Below are positions 1 through 10,930 of a stretch of 64,000 bases of DNA, one piece after another (the stretch's first letter is position 1; the number at the start of each line of letters is the position of its first letter). The notes beneath the pieces are model-generated. The model saw only the letters and a program-made list of their open reading frames with translations. It did no database searches and was not told where the DNA came from. Made by a program: the position numbers and the translations under genes. The stretch comes from Shinella sp. CPCC 101442. GTDB lineage: Bacteria > Pseudomonadota > Alphaproteobacteria > Rhizobiales > Rhizobiaceae. Location of the stretch: positions 558,001 to 622,000 of the forward strand of contig NZ_JALIQS010000001.1 of assembly GCF_024704725.1 (NCBI RefSeq), read 5' to 3'.

Positions 1-675
1 CTGGTGCGTTTCGCAGCCCTTCACACGCTGACGGTCACGTTCTTTCCGCGCTGGCTGCAGGCTCTGGAAAAAGCCGGCGGCGCCTTCAGCACCTCGCTGA
101 TGCCGGACCGTGGCGGCATCGAGGCCAATCTTGACGCGCTCGTTGGCGACGAGGCGGATTTTTTCCTCACCTACGCTCATCCGGAAGTGCCGTTTCATCT
201 CGATCGCGGGCAGTTCTCGTCGCTGACGGTCGCGCATGACCGGCTGATTCCGCTTGCGGCAACCAACGTCTCGATGCCGGGCGGCGCGCAACCGGGGCTG
301 CATATTCTCGACCGCGCCGTCGCGCAGCCGCGGCTTGCCATTCCCTATCTGAGCTATGGCTTCAATTCGTTCTTCGGCGTGGCGCTGTCGCGCCTGCTGC
401 TGCGCCGCCCGCCCTTCCGCCGCCGCACGACGCATGAGAACACGATCAGCGCCGGGCTGATGAACATGGCGATGACGGGAGCCGGCATCTGCTGGTTGCC
501 GGAGAGCCTGGCGCGCGACGAGATCGAAACGGGACGCCTCGTGCCCGCATCCACCGATGCGGGCTGGAACCTCGCCCTCGAAATCCGCCTCTACCGCCAC
601 GCCGCAAGCCGCAGCCGCAAGGTCGAAGACCTCTGGCGCACGGCGAAGCAGTTGCTGGAGCGGGAGCCCGCCTGA
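1..675 (+). CDS. LysR-family transcriptional regulator, 5'-truncated by window edge
   Basis: The reading frame is open from the first base, so the N-terminal helix-turn-helix lies outside the window. What remains is about 224 residues of a LysR substrate-binding domain, with the type 2 periplasmic-binding fold pattern and a C-terminal stretch typical of LysR ends (GAGICWLPESL, then a basic tail). It is expected to be a DNA-binding regulator responding to a small ligand. It ends directly against the convergent stop of the M55 peptidase gene, so it is not in that operon but could regulate it. The ligand cannot be told from the sequence. The LysR assignment is good; the role is inferred only from position beside D-amino-acid genes. 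Confidence 0.8.
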   Translation: MVRFAALHTLTVTFFPRWLQALEKAGGAFSTSLMPDRGGIEANLDALVGDEADFFLTYAHPEVPFHLDRGQFSSLTVAHDRLIPLAATNVSMPGGAQPGLHILDRAVAQPRLAIPYLSYGFNSFFGVALSRLLLRRPPFRRRTTHENTISAGLMNMAMTGAGICWLPESLARDEIETGRLVPASTDAGWNLALEIRLYRHAASRSRKVEDLWRTAKQLLEREPA

Positions 676-1476
676 TCAGACCTTCAGGAAAACCAGCGCA
701 CGCAGGATTTCGGTGAAATCGGCGTGTTTGAAGGCAACGGCACGGGGACCGTGCGCATAGGCGCCGGGATACCAGCCGGCGCGATAGGCGTCCGTCGGGT
801 TGTTGAACTCGATGACGACCTCGTAGCGCTCCGCCTTGGCCGGCAGGGCCTGCGCGAAATCGCCCGAAAGCGCTTCCGCCACACCCTCCCGGATAAGCCG
901 CCGCGACCAGGCGGGGGAGATAGAGGTCGCGGCGCGGCCCTTGCCCTCCAGCGTCTCGACGGCCTTCAGCCCCGGCACCATGGCCCGTGCCTCCGAACAG
1001 ATGCCCGCATCGCCGGCCAGAAAGACCGAGGGTACCCCGTATCCGGCGGCGCAGAGCGTGTTGACGGTAAATTCCGAGGCCACCTCGCCATTGAGCAGAA
1101 GGCGCGAGATGCGCATGTTGGAGGTATGGGCGAGCGGATTGTCCTCGCTGCCGGCCTTGGAATGATAGCCGGTATAGATCGCGGCGGCGAAGCCGGCGTC
1201 GAGGCCGAACATCATCGCGTCCGGATGGCCGGACCAGCCGCGCACGATGCGCACATAATCGGGCAGACGGTCGAGGATGAGGTTGCGCCCGCTGTCATGG
1301 GCGTCCTTGATCACCACTTCGGTCGCGCCGGCGGCGCGCGCGCCCTCGCAGGCGGCGACCACTTCGGCGGTCATCAGGGCGCGGAACTCGGTCCAGTCGG
1401 CGTGGGTGCGCTCGGCCTCGTCCCATTGGGCGATGCCTGCCGTTCCCTCGATATCGGCGGAGATGAAGACTTTCAT
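676..1476 (-). CDS. M55 family D-aminopeptidase (DppA-like)
   Basis: 266 residues, the usual length for DppA-type zinc D-aminopeptidases, which release N-terminal D-amino acids such as D-Ala from short peptides. The N-terminus carries the metal motif SADIEGT (Asp8, Glu10), followed by His60 (KDAHDSG), His105 (TGYHS) and His117, and a Glu in the segment 131-135, matching the family's zinc and catalytic positions. No signal peptide is seen, so it should act in the cytoplasm. Its ATG overlaps the stop of the upstream S58 peptidase gene by 4 bp, implying translational coupling. With the aminotransferase further upstream it suggests a route from D-amino-acid peptides to keto acids. The family call is secure; the substrate is inferred. 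Confidence 0.93.
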   Translation of the reverse strand: MKVFISADIEGTAGIAQWDEAERTHADWTEFRALMTAEVVAACEGARAAGATEVVIKDAHDSGRNLILDRLPDYVRIVRGWSGHPDAMMFGLDAGFAAAIYTGYHSKAGSEDNPLAHTSNMRISRLLLNGEVASEFTVNTLCAAGYGVPSVFLAGDAGICSEARAMVPGLKAVETLEGKGRAATSISPAWSRRLIREGVAEALSGDFAQALPAKAERYEVVIEFNNPTDAYRAGWYPGAYAHGPRAVAFKHADFTEILRALVFLKV

Positions 1477-2510
1477 GGGCTTTGGTTCTCCTTCAGCCAG
1501 TCGGCTAGGGCGGGATAGACACGGCCGTTCCGGGCCGCGGTCGCAGGCGCCATGCAGAGCGCGTTCAGCACCGCCTCCTGCGTGGTCTCGGCGGCCGCGC
1601 GGAAGGCGAGGTCGATATGGTCGTCGGAAAGGCGCTGCTGGCCGGTGATCGGCGCGGAGGGATCATGTTCGACGGGATCGGCCGTCGTGAAGCACAGCAC
1701 GACATCGCCGCTGCCATGGCCCCAGAAGGCGCCGAGCCGGGCGAGCCCCGCCCCGCCCCGCCGGGCAACGCGCTGCAATTGCCGGTCGCCGAGCGGCAGA
1801 TCCGTCGCCATGATGACGATGACCGAGCCGCGCTCGGGTACGGCAGGCAGGCGCGGATCGGGACGGCGCCCGTCGGGCAGCATGAGATCGCCGGCCGCGC
1901 CGAAATTGGCAAGAACCAGCGTGCCGAGCGTGAAATCGCGTTTGGCGATGCGCATGACGCGCGAGGCCGTGCCGATGCCTGCCTTGAAACCGAAGGCCGT
2001 CATGCCGGAGCCGGCACCCACCGCGCCCTGCTCGACAGGCCCCGGCCGGGCTGCGTCCAGCGCAGCCATGGCATCGCCGGGTGTCACCGCCAGCGCCTGG
2101 ATATCGTTGATACTGCCGTCATTGCATTCGCAGACGAGCGGATTGACCGTCGACGTCTTCCGCCCGATTGCCGGATTGTCGGCAATCGCCCGGCGGATCA
2201 GCGCTTCCGTACAGGCCGCGACACCAAAAGTGTTGGTCAGCAGGATCGGCGTCTCAATCGTGCCGAGTTCGGCCACCTGCATCAGTCCCGCCGACTTGCC
2301 GAACCCGTTGATGACCTCGACGGCCGAGCGCGGCTTTACCCGGAAGAGGTCGCCCGGATGCGGGACGATGGCCGTAACGCCGGTAAAGATGCCGTCGCTG
2401 CGGAGCGAACGATGCCCGACCGCGACGCCCGGCACGTCGGTGATCGCGTTGTCCAGCCCCACCGCAAGCCGGCTTTCCGGCATCAGTTCAAGTTCGCGCG
2501 CCGTCTTCAT
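1473..2510 (-). CDS. P1/S58 family peptidase (DmpA-like L-aminopeptidase/D-esterase)
   Basis: 345 residues, of the DmpA/BapA type. These enzymes are made as a proenzyme that cleaves itself before a Ser which then becomes the N-terminal nucleophile. Here the cleavage site fits Gly228-Ser229 in the motif RGSVIVIMATDLPL, and the preceding Gly-rich segment near residues 164-184 (GAGSGMTAFGFKAG) is characteristic. Family members hydrolyse N-terminal residues from peptides, amides and D-amino acid esters. No signal peptide is visible. The gene lies 28 bp downstream of the D-amino acid aminotransferase and overlaps the M55 peptidase gene by 4 bp, so the three probably form one minus-strand operon. 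Exact substrate stereochemistry cannot be read from sequence. Confidence 0.92.
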   Translation of the reverse strand: MKTARELELMPESRLAVGLDNAITDVPGVAVGHRSLRSDGIFTGVTAIVPHPGDLFRVKPRSAVEVINGFGKSAGLMQVAELGTIETPILLTNTFGVAACTEALIRRAIADNPAIGRKTSTVNPLVCECNDGSINDIQALAVTPGDAMAALDAARPGPVEQGAVGAGSGMTAFGFKAGIGTASRVMRIAKRDFTLGTLVLANFGAAGDLMLPDGRRPDPRLPAVPERGSVIVIMATDLPLGDRQLQRVARRGGAGLARLGAFWGHGSGDVVLCFTTADPVEHDPSAPITGQQRLSDDHIDLAFRAAAETTQEAVLNALCMAPATAARNGRVYPALADWLKENQSP

Positions 2511-2538
2511 GTCAAACCTCCGAACGTGTCGGCCTTCC

Positions 2539-3390
2539 TTATGCCGGAACGCCGGCCGCTTCCAGATAGAGCGCCTGCAGCCGCCGCGTCATCGGGCCGG
2601 GCTTGCCGTCGCCGATCACCCGGCCGCCGATCTTCACGACCGGCATGACGAGACTGGAGGCCGAGGTCTGGAAGGCCTCCGCCGCGCCCTGTGCCTCCTG
2701 CGCCGAAAAAGCACGTTCCTCGAGTTGCAGGCCTTCAGCTTCACAGAGCCGGGCGAGCGCCCGCTGCGTGCAGCCGGGCAGCGTTGCCCGGGAGGCGGCA
2801 CGGGTGAGGATACGACCATCGGCGGTGATGAGATGGGCCGTCGAGGACGCCCCCTCCGTCACCAGCCCGGCCTCGACCAGCCAGACATCGTCGAAGCCGC
2901 GCGCACGCGCCGCCTGCTTCGCCATGACCTGCCCCAGCAGCATCGATGTCTTGATGTCGCGGCGATGCCAGCGCGGGTCGTCCGTCAGATCGACGGCGAT
3001 GCCCTCGCGTTGCGCCCTGGTGCCGGTCAGTGTCTTCGTCTGGGTGAAGCCGACGAGTTTCGGCGCCATTATTTCGGGATAGAGGAAATCACGGTCCGCT
3101 TCGCCGCGCGAGACCTGCAGGTAGACCGTACCGTCCGCAAGCCCGTTGCGGGTGATCAGCTCTGCTTGCAGGGCCTCGATCTCGGCGCGCGACAGCGGAA
3201 GCGCAATGCCGAGTTCGCCAAGCGAACGTTCGAGCCGGGCGAGATGCAGGTCGTTGTCGATCATCCGTCCGGCGATGACGGCCGTCACCTCATAGACGGC
3301 ATCGCCGAACAGAAAGCCGCGATCGAAAAGCCCGATGCGGGCATTTTCCTCGGGCACGAAATCACCGTGGACATAGACGATCCGGCCCAT
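2539..3390 (-). CDS. D-amino acid aminotransferase (class IV, PLP)
   Basis: 283 residues from the chosen start. Fold-type IV transaminase with the motif FLFGDAVYEV near residue 27 and the PLP-binding lysine at Lys147 in WHRRDIKTSM, which is where D-alanine transaminases carry it. The reaction expected is D-Ala or D-Glu plus a 2-oxo acid. An ATG six codons upstream (3408) exists, but the purine-rich tract GAAGAGGAA sits just before the ATG at 3390, so the latter is preferred. First gene of a probable operon with the S58 and M55 peptidases, which would supply free D-amino acids. Branched-chain aminotransferase or aminodeoxychorismate lyase are the alternative members of the fold, but the active-site pattern and the neighbours favour the D-enzyme. 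Confidence 0.9.
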   Translation of the reverse strand: MGRIVYVHGDFVPEENARIGLFDRGFLFGDAVYEVTAVIAGRMIDNDLHLARLERSLGELGIALPLSRAEIEALQAELITRNGLADGTVYLQVSRGEADRDFLYPEIMAPKLVGFTQTKTLTGTRAQREGIAVDLTDDPRWHRRDIKTSMLLGQVMAKQAARARGFDDVWLVEAGLVTEGASSTAHLITADGRILTRAASRATLPGCTQRALARLCEAEGLQLEERAFSAQEAQGAAEAFQTSASSLVMPVVKIGGRVIGDGKPGPMTRRLQALYLEAAGVPA

Positions 3391-3453
3391 CTGTTCCTCT
3401 TCGCGCATCGTATTGTCGTTGGGCGGAACATTGGTGCGACTTGTGGAGCCTTA

Positions 3454-3467
3454 CCAATTCAATTTGG
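3454..3467. promoter_or_regulatory. Imperfect palindrome upstream of the D-amino acid operon
   Basis: CCAATTCAATTTGG is a 14-bp imperfect inverted repeat located about 64 bp upstream of the aminotransferase start, in an otherwise AT-richer intergenic strip. It could be an operator for the operon. The binding protein is unknown and the match may be chance. Confidence 0.3.
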
Positions 3468-3513
3468 GCAAAACCTCATGCAAAAACGGCCTGACGCACC
3501 TGTTTTCAAAGGC

Positions 3514-3546
3514 TTGAACGAAAATGGCCGGCTTTCGCCGGCCATT
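3514..3546 (-). terminator. Rho-independent terminator of katG
   Basis: A perfect 10-bp stem (AATGGCCGGC, loop of four, GCCGGCCATT; 3523-3546) lies 20 bp beyond the katG stop. On the minus strand it is followed by a T-rich tail (TTCGTTC), so it should end the katG transcript. Confidence 0.75.
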
Positions 3547-3566
3547 CCATTGGTTAAACGGATCGA

Positions 3567-5921
<2,355 letters not shown>

Positions 5922-6848
5922 ATGACAAATCTGACCCTGAAACAATTGCGCTATTTCGAGGCCCTGACGCGGCATGGTCGCTTCCGCCTCGCTGCCGATG
6001 CCTGCGCGATTTCCCAGCCGGCGCTGTCCATGCAGATCAAGGAACTCGAGGAGGAGCTTGGCAACAGCCTCTTCGAACGCAGCGCCCGCGACGTCAAACT
6101 CACGGCCTTCGGCGAAACCTTTGCGCACCGGGTGCGCGATATCCTGCGGGCCGTCGATGAACTCGGCGAACTGGCCCGCGCCGCGCGCAATCCCTTTCTC
6201 GCCCGTCTGCGCATCGGCATCATCCCGACCGTCGCGCCCTATCTGTTGCCCATCATCATAAACGATCTCAACCGCGCCTTCGACGGAATTCAGATCGATG
6301 TGCGCGAGACGCAAACGGCAAAGCTCATCCAGGAGATGACGCAGGGCGAACTGGATATCGCCATCGTGGCCTTGCCGGTCTCCGAGCCGTCGCTGACCGA
6401 GATGAAGCTGTTCGAGGAGGATTTCGTGCTGGTGCGGCGGCGCGAGGATGAGGGCAAGCCGGTGCCGGAACGCGACGCCCTGCGCGAAATGCGGCTGCTG
6501 CTGCTCGAAGAGGGCCATTGCTTCCGCGATCAGGCGCTGTCCTTCTGCCGCATCGGCTCAGCCAGGCCACGGGAAATCATGGAGGGGAGCTCGCTCTCGA
6601 CACTGGTGCAGATGGTGGGCGCGGGCATCGGCGTCACGCTTATTCCGGAAATGGCGGTGCCGGTGGAAACACGCTCGGCACCCGTATCGATCGCCCGTTT
6701 TCCCGCACCGCGTCCCTCCCGCACGATCGGCATGATCTGGCGCAACTCGACCCCGCTTGCCAGACAGCTCCGGCAGATCGCCGAGGTGGTGCGCCGCTCG
6801 GCCGATGCCATGCGTGGCGCATCGCAGGTCGACGCGGTGGCGTCCTAG
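5922..6848 (+). CDS. oxyR: Hydrogen peroxide-sensing LysR regulator OxyR
   Basis: 308 residues. The N-terminal winged helix-turn-helix (about 1-60) is followed by a regulatory domain with the two redox cysteines of OxyR, Cys200 and Cys209, in EEGHCFRDQALSFC, equivalent to the Cys199/Cys208 pair that forms a disulfide on peroxide exposure. This motif and the divergent katG gene make the assignment firm. It should activate katG under peroxide stress and probably repress its own promoter. The start ATG follows directly after the repeated GATAA region, so operator and promoter overlap the translation start zone. No terminator follows the stop closely; the next T-run hairpin belongs to a separate sRNA-like unit. 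Confidence 0.96.
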   Translation: MTNLTLKQLRYFEALTRHGRFRLAADACAISQPALSMQIKELEEELGNSLFERSARDVKLTAFGETFAHRVRDILRAVDELGELARAARNPFLARLRIGIIPTVAPYLLPIIINDLNRAFDGIQIDVRETQTAKLIQEMTQGELDIAIVALPVSEPSLTEMKLFEEDFVLVRRREDEGKPVPERDALREMRLLLLEEGHCFRDQALSFCRIGSARPREIMEGSSLSTLVQMVGAGIGVTLIPEMAVPVETRSAPVSIARFPAPRPSRTIGMIWRNSTPLARQLRQIAEVVRRSADAMRGASQVDAVAS

Positions 6849-7013
6849 CGCATCTTCCGTCCGAAGCCGGCGGGATCGGCAGGCCGCAAGATCGTTGCGC
6901 GTCTGCCGATGCGCCAGGCAACGCCGCGATCAAAAGCGCCGCATCTGCATTTTATTTGCACAAGCGTACCGGAATCGCCGAATCAGACCTTCCCTGGCGC
7001 GATGCAAGGGCAT

Positions 7014-7108
7014 AGGTGGAAAGCACTCGCGCAACCCGCGAGCTTCCCCGCGTCATTGGGAGCCAAACCGTGGCGCTTGCTGCCCCGCTTCGTGCGGGGC
7101 TCTTTTTT
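7014..7108 (+). ncRNA. Candidate small RNA, suhB/mmgR (alpha-r8)-like
   Basis: The oxyR-tetR intergenic space contains a compact RNA-like unit. A hairpin with a perfect 6-bp stem (CTCGCG/CGCGAG, 7026-7042) is followed by a single-stranded CTTCCCC segment, a further region that can pair (GGGAGCC, GTGGCGC), and a strong terminator. From memory, the segment GCGTCATTGGGAGCCAAAC followed by TGGCGCTTG resembles the Rfam suhB / S. meliloti mmgR family. That is recollection, not a search. A weak promoter (CTTCCC, 17 bp, ATAGGT) would start it near 7014-7020. The 5' end is approximate. Confidence 0.5.
7082..7108 (+). terminator. Rho-independent terminator of the candidate sRNA
   Basis: GCCCCGC, loop TTCGT, GCGGGGC (7082-7100) followed by TC and six T residues. 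It is a textbook intrinsic terminator in the plus direction, 234 bp after the oxyR stop and just before the convergent tetR stop. Confidence 0.85.
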
Positions 7109-7110
7109 CT

Positions 7111-7734
7111 TCAGAAACTCTTGGGAAAAGCCTGGCGAAGCAGCGCCAAGGCCGTCGCGTGCAGGGCGTCTGAGCGGACCGTGTCCGGATTGAACGTGTC
7201 CCAGTACCAGGCGCCGTGCACCAGGTAATTGAGCCCTTCGGCAAGCGTATCGATATCCAAGCCCTCATAGCCGCCCTCGCGCGCCACCTCGGTCAGAAAA
7301 GCGCGCGACTGTGCGAGATAGGCCTGGTCGCTCGGCAGACTGATCATGCGGTCGAGCTGCATGGTCTGCCGGTCGCCGCCAAACACTACCCAGACGGTCA
7401 CCCAGTCGGGATGCTGGATGCGGAAATGCCGGGCGCAATCGATGGAGGCGATCACACGCTCCGCCGCCGAAAGGCCCGGCTTCCACACGGTCTTCTGCCA
7501 GAGGCTCTCGAACTGATCGTTCAGATATTCGAGCACGGCGCGGAAAAGCTTTTCCTTCGAGCCGAAGTGGAACACGACCAGCGCATTGGACGAACCGACC
7601 TCACTGGCGATACGCTGCATCGTGACACCGGCGATCCCCTCCTCCCCGATCAGGCGGATGGTCGTGTCGATGATGCGTTGCGCGCTCGCCTGGCCGCGCA
7701 GATGCCGACGGTCCTTGCGGCCCGTCTTGGTCAT
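7111..7734 (-). CDS. TetR/AcrR-family transcriptional regulator
   Basis: 207 residues from ATG 7734. The N-terminal HTH runs over about residues 12-60, with the usual pattern IIDTTIRLIGEEG, then MQRIASEVGSS and the FHFGSKEKLF ending of TetR helices 3-4. The C-terminal ligand domain is unlike its neighbours and the ligand is not recognisable. The frame extends upstream without a stop; a TTG at 7797 would add 21 residues, but no ribosome-binding site supports it. The gene is downstream of the amidase and polyamine-type binding-protein genes on the same strand, 134 bp away, so it may be co-transcribed and control them. Some BetI-like regulators of amine use have this size, but that is only suggestive. 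Confidence 0.88.
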   Translation of the reverse strand: MTKTGRKDRRHLRGQASAQRIIDTTIRLIGEEGIAGVTMQRIASEVGSSNALVVFHFGSKEKLFRAVLEYLNDQFESLWQKTVWKPGLSAAERVIASIDCARHFRIQHPDWVTVWVVFGGDRQTMQLDRMISLPSDQAYLAQSRAFLTEVAREGGYEGLDIDTLAEGLNYLVHGAWYWDTFNPDTVRSDALHATALALLRQAFPKSF

Positions 7735-7868
7735 CGGCGTCGATGTGTCGCCTGCCTCATCGGGCGCTGTCGCGGTGACGGCCTTGGGTGTCTTCAATGC
7801 ATCATTCCAGAACAACAAGCGATCCACCGCCCTTATCGGACGGTGGATCGCACCGGTCAACGCCTCCT

Positions 7869-9296
7869 TCAGAGGCTTGGGCGGTTCGCCGCTTTCCCGT
7901 ACCAGCCGCCGACGGCCTCCTCGAAGGCGAGGCCGGCCCGGAAGACGTCCGCATCGCGATAGGTGCGGCCGACGATCTGCAGGCCGGTCGGCACGCCGTT
8001 GGCGGCATGGCCCGTCGGAACAGAAAGGACGGGGCAACGGCTCATCATGTTGAACGGCGTCGTCATGACCCAGCCGAGCGACGGATTGACCACCTTGCCG
8101 TTGATCTCGACGGTTCCGGTGGAATGATCGAAATCGGCGGGAACGGCGGGCAGCGCGTTGGTCGGGCAGACGAGCACGTCGTAACGTTCGAGGATCGGAC
8201 CGAGCGTCTTGTACATCTCGCCGACGACCTCCAGGCTTGCGACGAAATCCGTGGATTTCGAACCGCGACCGTTCTCGGCGAACTGACGGGCATAGGTGGT
8301 CATCTCGTCGCCGTGCTCGTCGAGCAGCGTCGAGAGATAGCCGCCGAAGAGATGTTCGAGATAGCCCATGCCGGCATCGAGGATATGCTTCGGCCAACCG
8401 AGATCGACCTCCTCCACCGTCGCGCCGAGCGAACGGAAGACATCGAGGGCGGCAAGCGTGTTCTTCTGCACCTCCGGATCGACCTCGAAGACGCCGAGAT
8501 CCATGGAAAAGGCGATCTTCCAGCCTTTGATCGGCTTGTAGTCCGTGGGCAGGCGCAACTTCGGCCGGAGCGAGACGATGTCATCGGGGCTCGGGCCGCA
8601 CATGACGTTCTGCAGCAGGATCGCATCCTTGACCGTGCGGGCCATCGGGCCGGTATGGCAGAAGAAATCGAGGTTGAAGGGCGTATCGTCTGGGTTGCGG
8701 CCATAGGGCGGCTTGTAGCCGACCACGCCGCAGGCCGAGGCCGGAATGCGGATGGAGCCGCCGATATCCGAACCCGTCGCGAGCGTCGAGGTGCCCGAGG
8801 CGAGCGATGCGCCGGCCCCGCCGGACGAGCCGCCGCAGGTGAAGTCCGGGTTCCACGGATTGCGCGTGACGCCCCACAGCCGCGACCAGGTGGTGCCGGC
8901 GCAGCAGAATTCCGGTGTCGCGGTGCGGGCATGCACGATGCCGCCCGCCGCCATGACGCGGGCATTCATCGTCGAGGTGCGATCGGCGACATGATCCTTG
9001 TGGATCAGCGAACCGATCGAGGTCGGTTTACCCTTGATCTCGCTTTCGTCCTTGATACCGACCGGCAGGCCTTCCAGAACGCCGGTACGCGCACCCTTGG
9101 CATATTTCGCCTCCGCCTTGCGGGCGAGGTCCATCGCTTCGTCGAAATGCGTGTAGGTGAGCGCATTGACCGAGCCCTTCAGCGCCTCGGCCCGACGGAT
9201 CGTCGCCGCCATCAATTCGACGGGGGAGAGCTTGCCGCTCTTGAAGAGGGCGATAGCCTCATGGGCGGAAAGGTAACACAGGTCGAGATCGGTCAT
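7869..9296 (-). CDS. Amidase (amidase signature family)
   Basis: 475 residues, of typical length. The Ser-cisSer-Lys triad of amidase signature enzymes is visible as Lys82 (GIKDES), Ser157 in the Gly/Ser-rich loop GGSSGG and Ser181 in DIGGSIRIPAS. These enzymes hydrolyse carboxamides to acid plus ammonia or amine; the substrate varies widely and cannot be read here. It is not GatA-like by context, since no gatB/gatC is nearby. The start at 9296 has GGAG seven bases upstream; an earlier in-frame ATG at 9338 overlaps the end of the preceding gene and is less likely. It lies 38 bp after a polyamine-type binding-protein gene, so a link to uptake and hydrolysis of an amide or amine compound is plausible. 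Confidence 0.93.
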   Translation of the reverse strand: MTDLDLCYLSAHEAIALFKSGKLSPVELMAATIRRAEALKGSVNALTYTHFDEAMDLARKAEAKYAKGARTGVLEGLPVGIKDESEIKGKPTSIGSLIHKDHVADRTSTMNARVMAAGGIVHARTATPEFCCAGTTWSRLWGVTRNPWNPDFTCGGSSGGAGASLASGTSTLATGSDIGGSIRIPASACGVVGYKPPYGRNPDDTPFNLDFFCHTGPMARTVKDAILLQNVMCGPSPDDIVSLRPKLRLPTDYKPIKGWKIAFSMDLGVFEVDPEVQKNTLAALDVFRSLGATVEEVDLGWPKHILDAGMGYLEHLFGGYLSTLLDEHGDEMTTYARQFAENGRGSKSTDFVASLEVVGEMYKTLGPILERYDVLVCPTNALPAVPADFDHSTGTVEINGKVVNPSLGWVMTTPFNMMSRCPVLSVPTGHAANGVPTGLQIVGRTYRDADVFRAGLAFEEAVGGWYGKAANRPSL

Positions 9297-9334
9297 GGAT
9301 TGCTCCGGGGAGTGGGTTTTGTCGGCCGGGCGCA

Positions 9335-10366
9335 TCACTTCAGCACCTCGGTCCAGATCTTCGTATAGAGGTCGTTGACCTCCTTCGGGCAGGCCGGCGA
9401 GAAAACACCCTTGGCGAGGAATTCCTCCGGCACATCGATTTCCGGTGCGTTGCGCATGTCCTCCGGCATGAACTTTTCAGACCCCTTGATGCCGTTGGCA
9501 TAACGCGCATAGGCGGAGATCAGCGCGGCATTCTCCGGGTCCATGATGAAGTTCTGGAAGAGTTTTGCATTCTCGACATTCGGCGCCGCCTTCAGCACGG
9601 CGACATTATCCATCCAGATCGGATAGCCCTCCTTCGGATAGCCGTAGACGAAACGGTCGCTCTTCAGCCGCACGCGCATCGCCGCCCCGCCCCAGCTGAC
9701 GCCCGCCGCATAGTCGCCGGACGTGTATTTCTCGATGCTGGGATAGTCGAGCGCGATCCACTTGTCGCGCGCTGCCGAAAGCCGGTCGCGCACCTTGCGC
9801 AGGATGTCCTTGTCGGCCGTGCAGGCGCCGCCGCCTTCATGGTAGATGGCGAGCGAGAGGATATCGCCCATTTCCGGGATCACATTGATCTTGCCCACCA
9901 GCTCCGGCGGCGGATCGAGGAAGATCGAGGACGTGTTGGGATCGCCGGAATAGACTGATTTATCGACCATCACGCCGGTCGTGCCCCATTGCCACGGTAC
10001 GGTGTAGCGCCGGCCGGGATCGAAATCCACGTTCACCCAGCGCGGGTCGATATTCTTGAAGTTCTCCATCTGGTCGGGGCGCGATTCCAGAAGCAGCCCC
10101 TCGTCGATCCAGATCTTCACGAAGGTCGAGGACGGCACGACGATGTCGAAGTCGCTTCCACCCTGCCGGGCCTTGGCGATCGCCGTGTCGTTGGAATCGA
10201 AGTCGGTGATCGTCACCTTGACATCATAGGCCTTCTCGAACTTCGCAACGAGTTCGGGATTGGTATATTCCCCCCAATTGTAGATGTTCAGGACCCCGGC
10301 CGCTTCTGCCGGCGACAGCGGCAGAAGCGTGAGGATCGATGTGGCGGCAGTCACAAGCAGGCGCAT
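9335..10366 (-). CDS. ABC transporter periplasmic binding protein, PotD/PotF (polyamine) type
   Basis: 343 residues. A Sec signal peptide is evident (basic MRLL start, hydrophobic core, SPAEAA cleavage region near residue 22). The mature protein opens with [10 protein letters not shown], the hallmark of spermidine/putrescine-type binding proteins. It should capture a cationic amine or related compound in the periplasm. The start at 10366 is supported by GGGAG six bases upstream, although the frame is open much further. Unusually, no permease or ATPase gene of the polyamine class lies next to it; it is followed by an amidase and a TetR regulator. It must use a transporter encoded elsewhere or be an orphan receptor. 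Confidence 0.92.
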   Translation of the reverse strand: MRLLVTAATSILTLLPLSPAEAAGVLNIYNWGEYTNPELVAKFEKAYDVKVTITDFDSNDTAIAKARQGGSDFDIVVPSSTFVKIWIDEGLLLESRPDQMENFKNIDPRWVNVDFDPGRRYTVPWQWGTTGVMVDKSVYSGDPNTSSIFLDPPPELVGKINVIPEMGDILSLAIYHEGGGACTADKDILRKVRDRLSAARDKWIALDYPSIEKYTSGDYAAGVSWGGAAMRVRLKSDRFVYGYPKEGYPIWMDNVAVLKAAPNVENAKLFQNFIMDPENAALISAYARYANGIKGSEKFMPEDMRNAPEIDVPEEFLAKGVFSPACPKEVNDLYTKIWTEVLK

Positions 10367-10615
10367 GAAACACTCCCTCGGATCTGTTGAACGTTTCGGG
10401 AGGCCCGCCGTCCCGGCAGCCGACATCGATCGGGCGGCAGAACCGCACCGGCACAGGGCAACCGTCAACGTCATGGCTTTCCGCGCGGGGCTCCTCCCTC
10501 CGCCGCGGTTGCGCATCCACCCTCCCAAGGGATGCGCTGCGCACAAAAGAAAACAAACTGAATACTTAGTCAAATAGTTTTTGCAGCATTTGCCACGCCC
10601 GGCCGCGAAGGTGGA

Positions 10616-10930
10616 TCAGGTGACCGGGTCTGTCTGGAAAAGGCTTGCGTACCGCGCCGCCGCGTCGCCCGGCGCGAAATGTGTACGCATCGTCCGCCCG
10701 TCCCGCTTTGTCACGCGCAGGAGATCCCGGTCCGTCAGCGCGGTGAGTTCGCGCAGGACCAATGCATGGGCAAGGCCGAGCAGACGGGCGAAGGTGCGGC
10801 TGTCGCTGGCAAGGCCGAGACCGGCGGCGACCAGAAGTCCTGCCTGGATCGGCGTCAGAAGCGGGTCTTCCCGCTCTAGCCTTTCCACGAGCGCCATGAA
10901 GCGCCCGGCCTCGGGCGCATCATCGCTCAC
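10616..10930 (-). CDS. Small conserved protein coupled to the YdeP-like oxidoreductase
   Basis: 104 residues. It overlaps the stop of the molybdoprotein gene by 4 bp (10927-10930), so it is translationally coupled to it. The sequence is alpha-helical in its first part and ends with a segment (LTDRDLLRVTKRDGRTMRTHF) that looks like the recognition helix and wing of a winged-helix domain. It has no signal peptide, cysteine cluster or membrane segment. It could be a small MarR-like regulator or an accessory protein for the oxidoreductase. I do not recognise a named family, so no function is assigned. Confidence 0.75.
   Translation of the reverse strand: MSDDAPEAGRFMALVERLEREDPLLTPIQAGLLVAAGLGLASDSRTFARLLGLAHALVLRELTALTDRDLLRVTKRDGRTMRTHFAPGDAAARYASLFQTDPVT

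Noticed and set aside
7797-8397. Upstream extension of the TetR reading frame into the amidase gene
   Set aside because: It runs antisense through the conserved amidase; the TetR domain begins near ATG 7734.
10561-10580. AT-rich imperfect repeat upstream of the polyamine-type receptor
   Set aside because: ACTTAG/AATAGT match at only four of six positions, too weak to list as a TetR operator, although the location would suit one.
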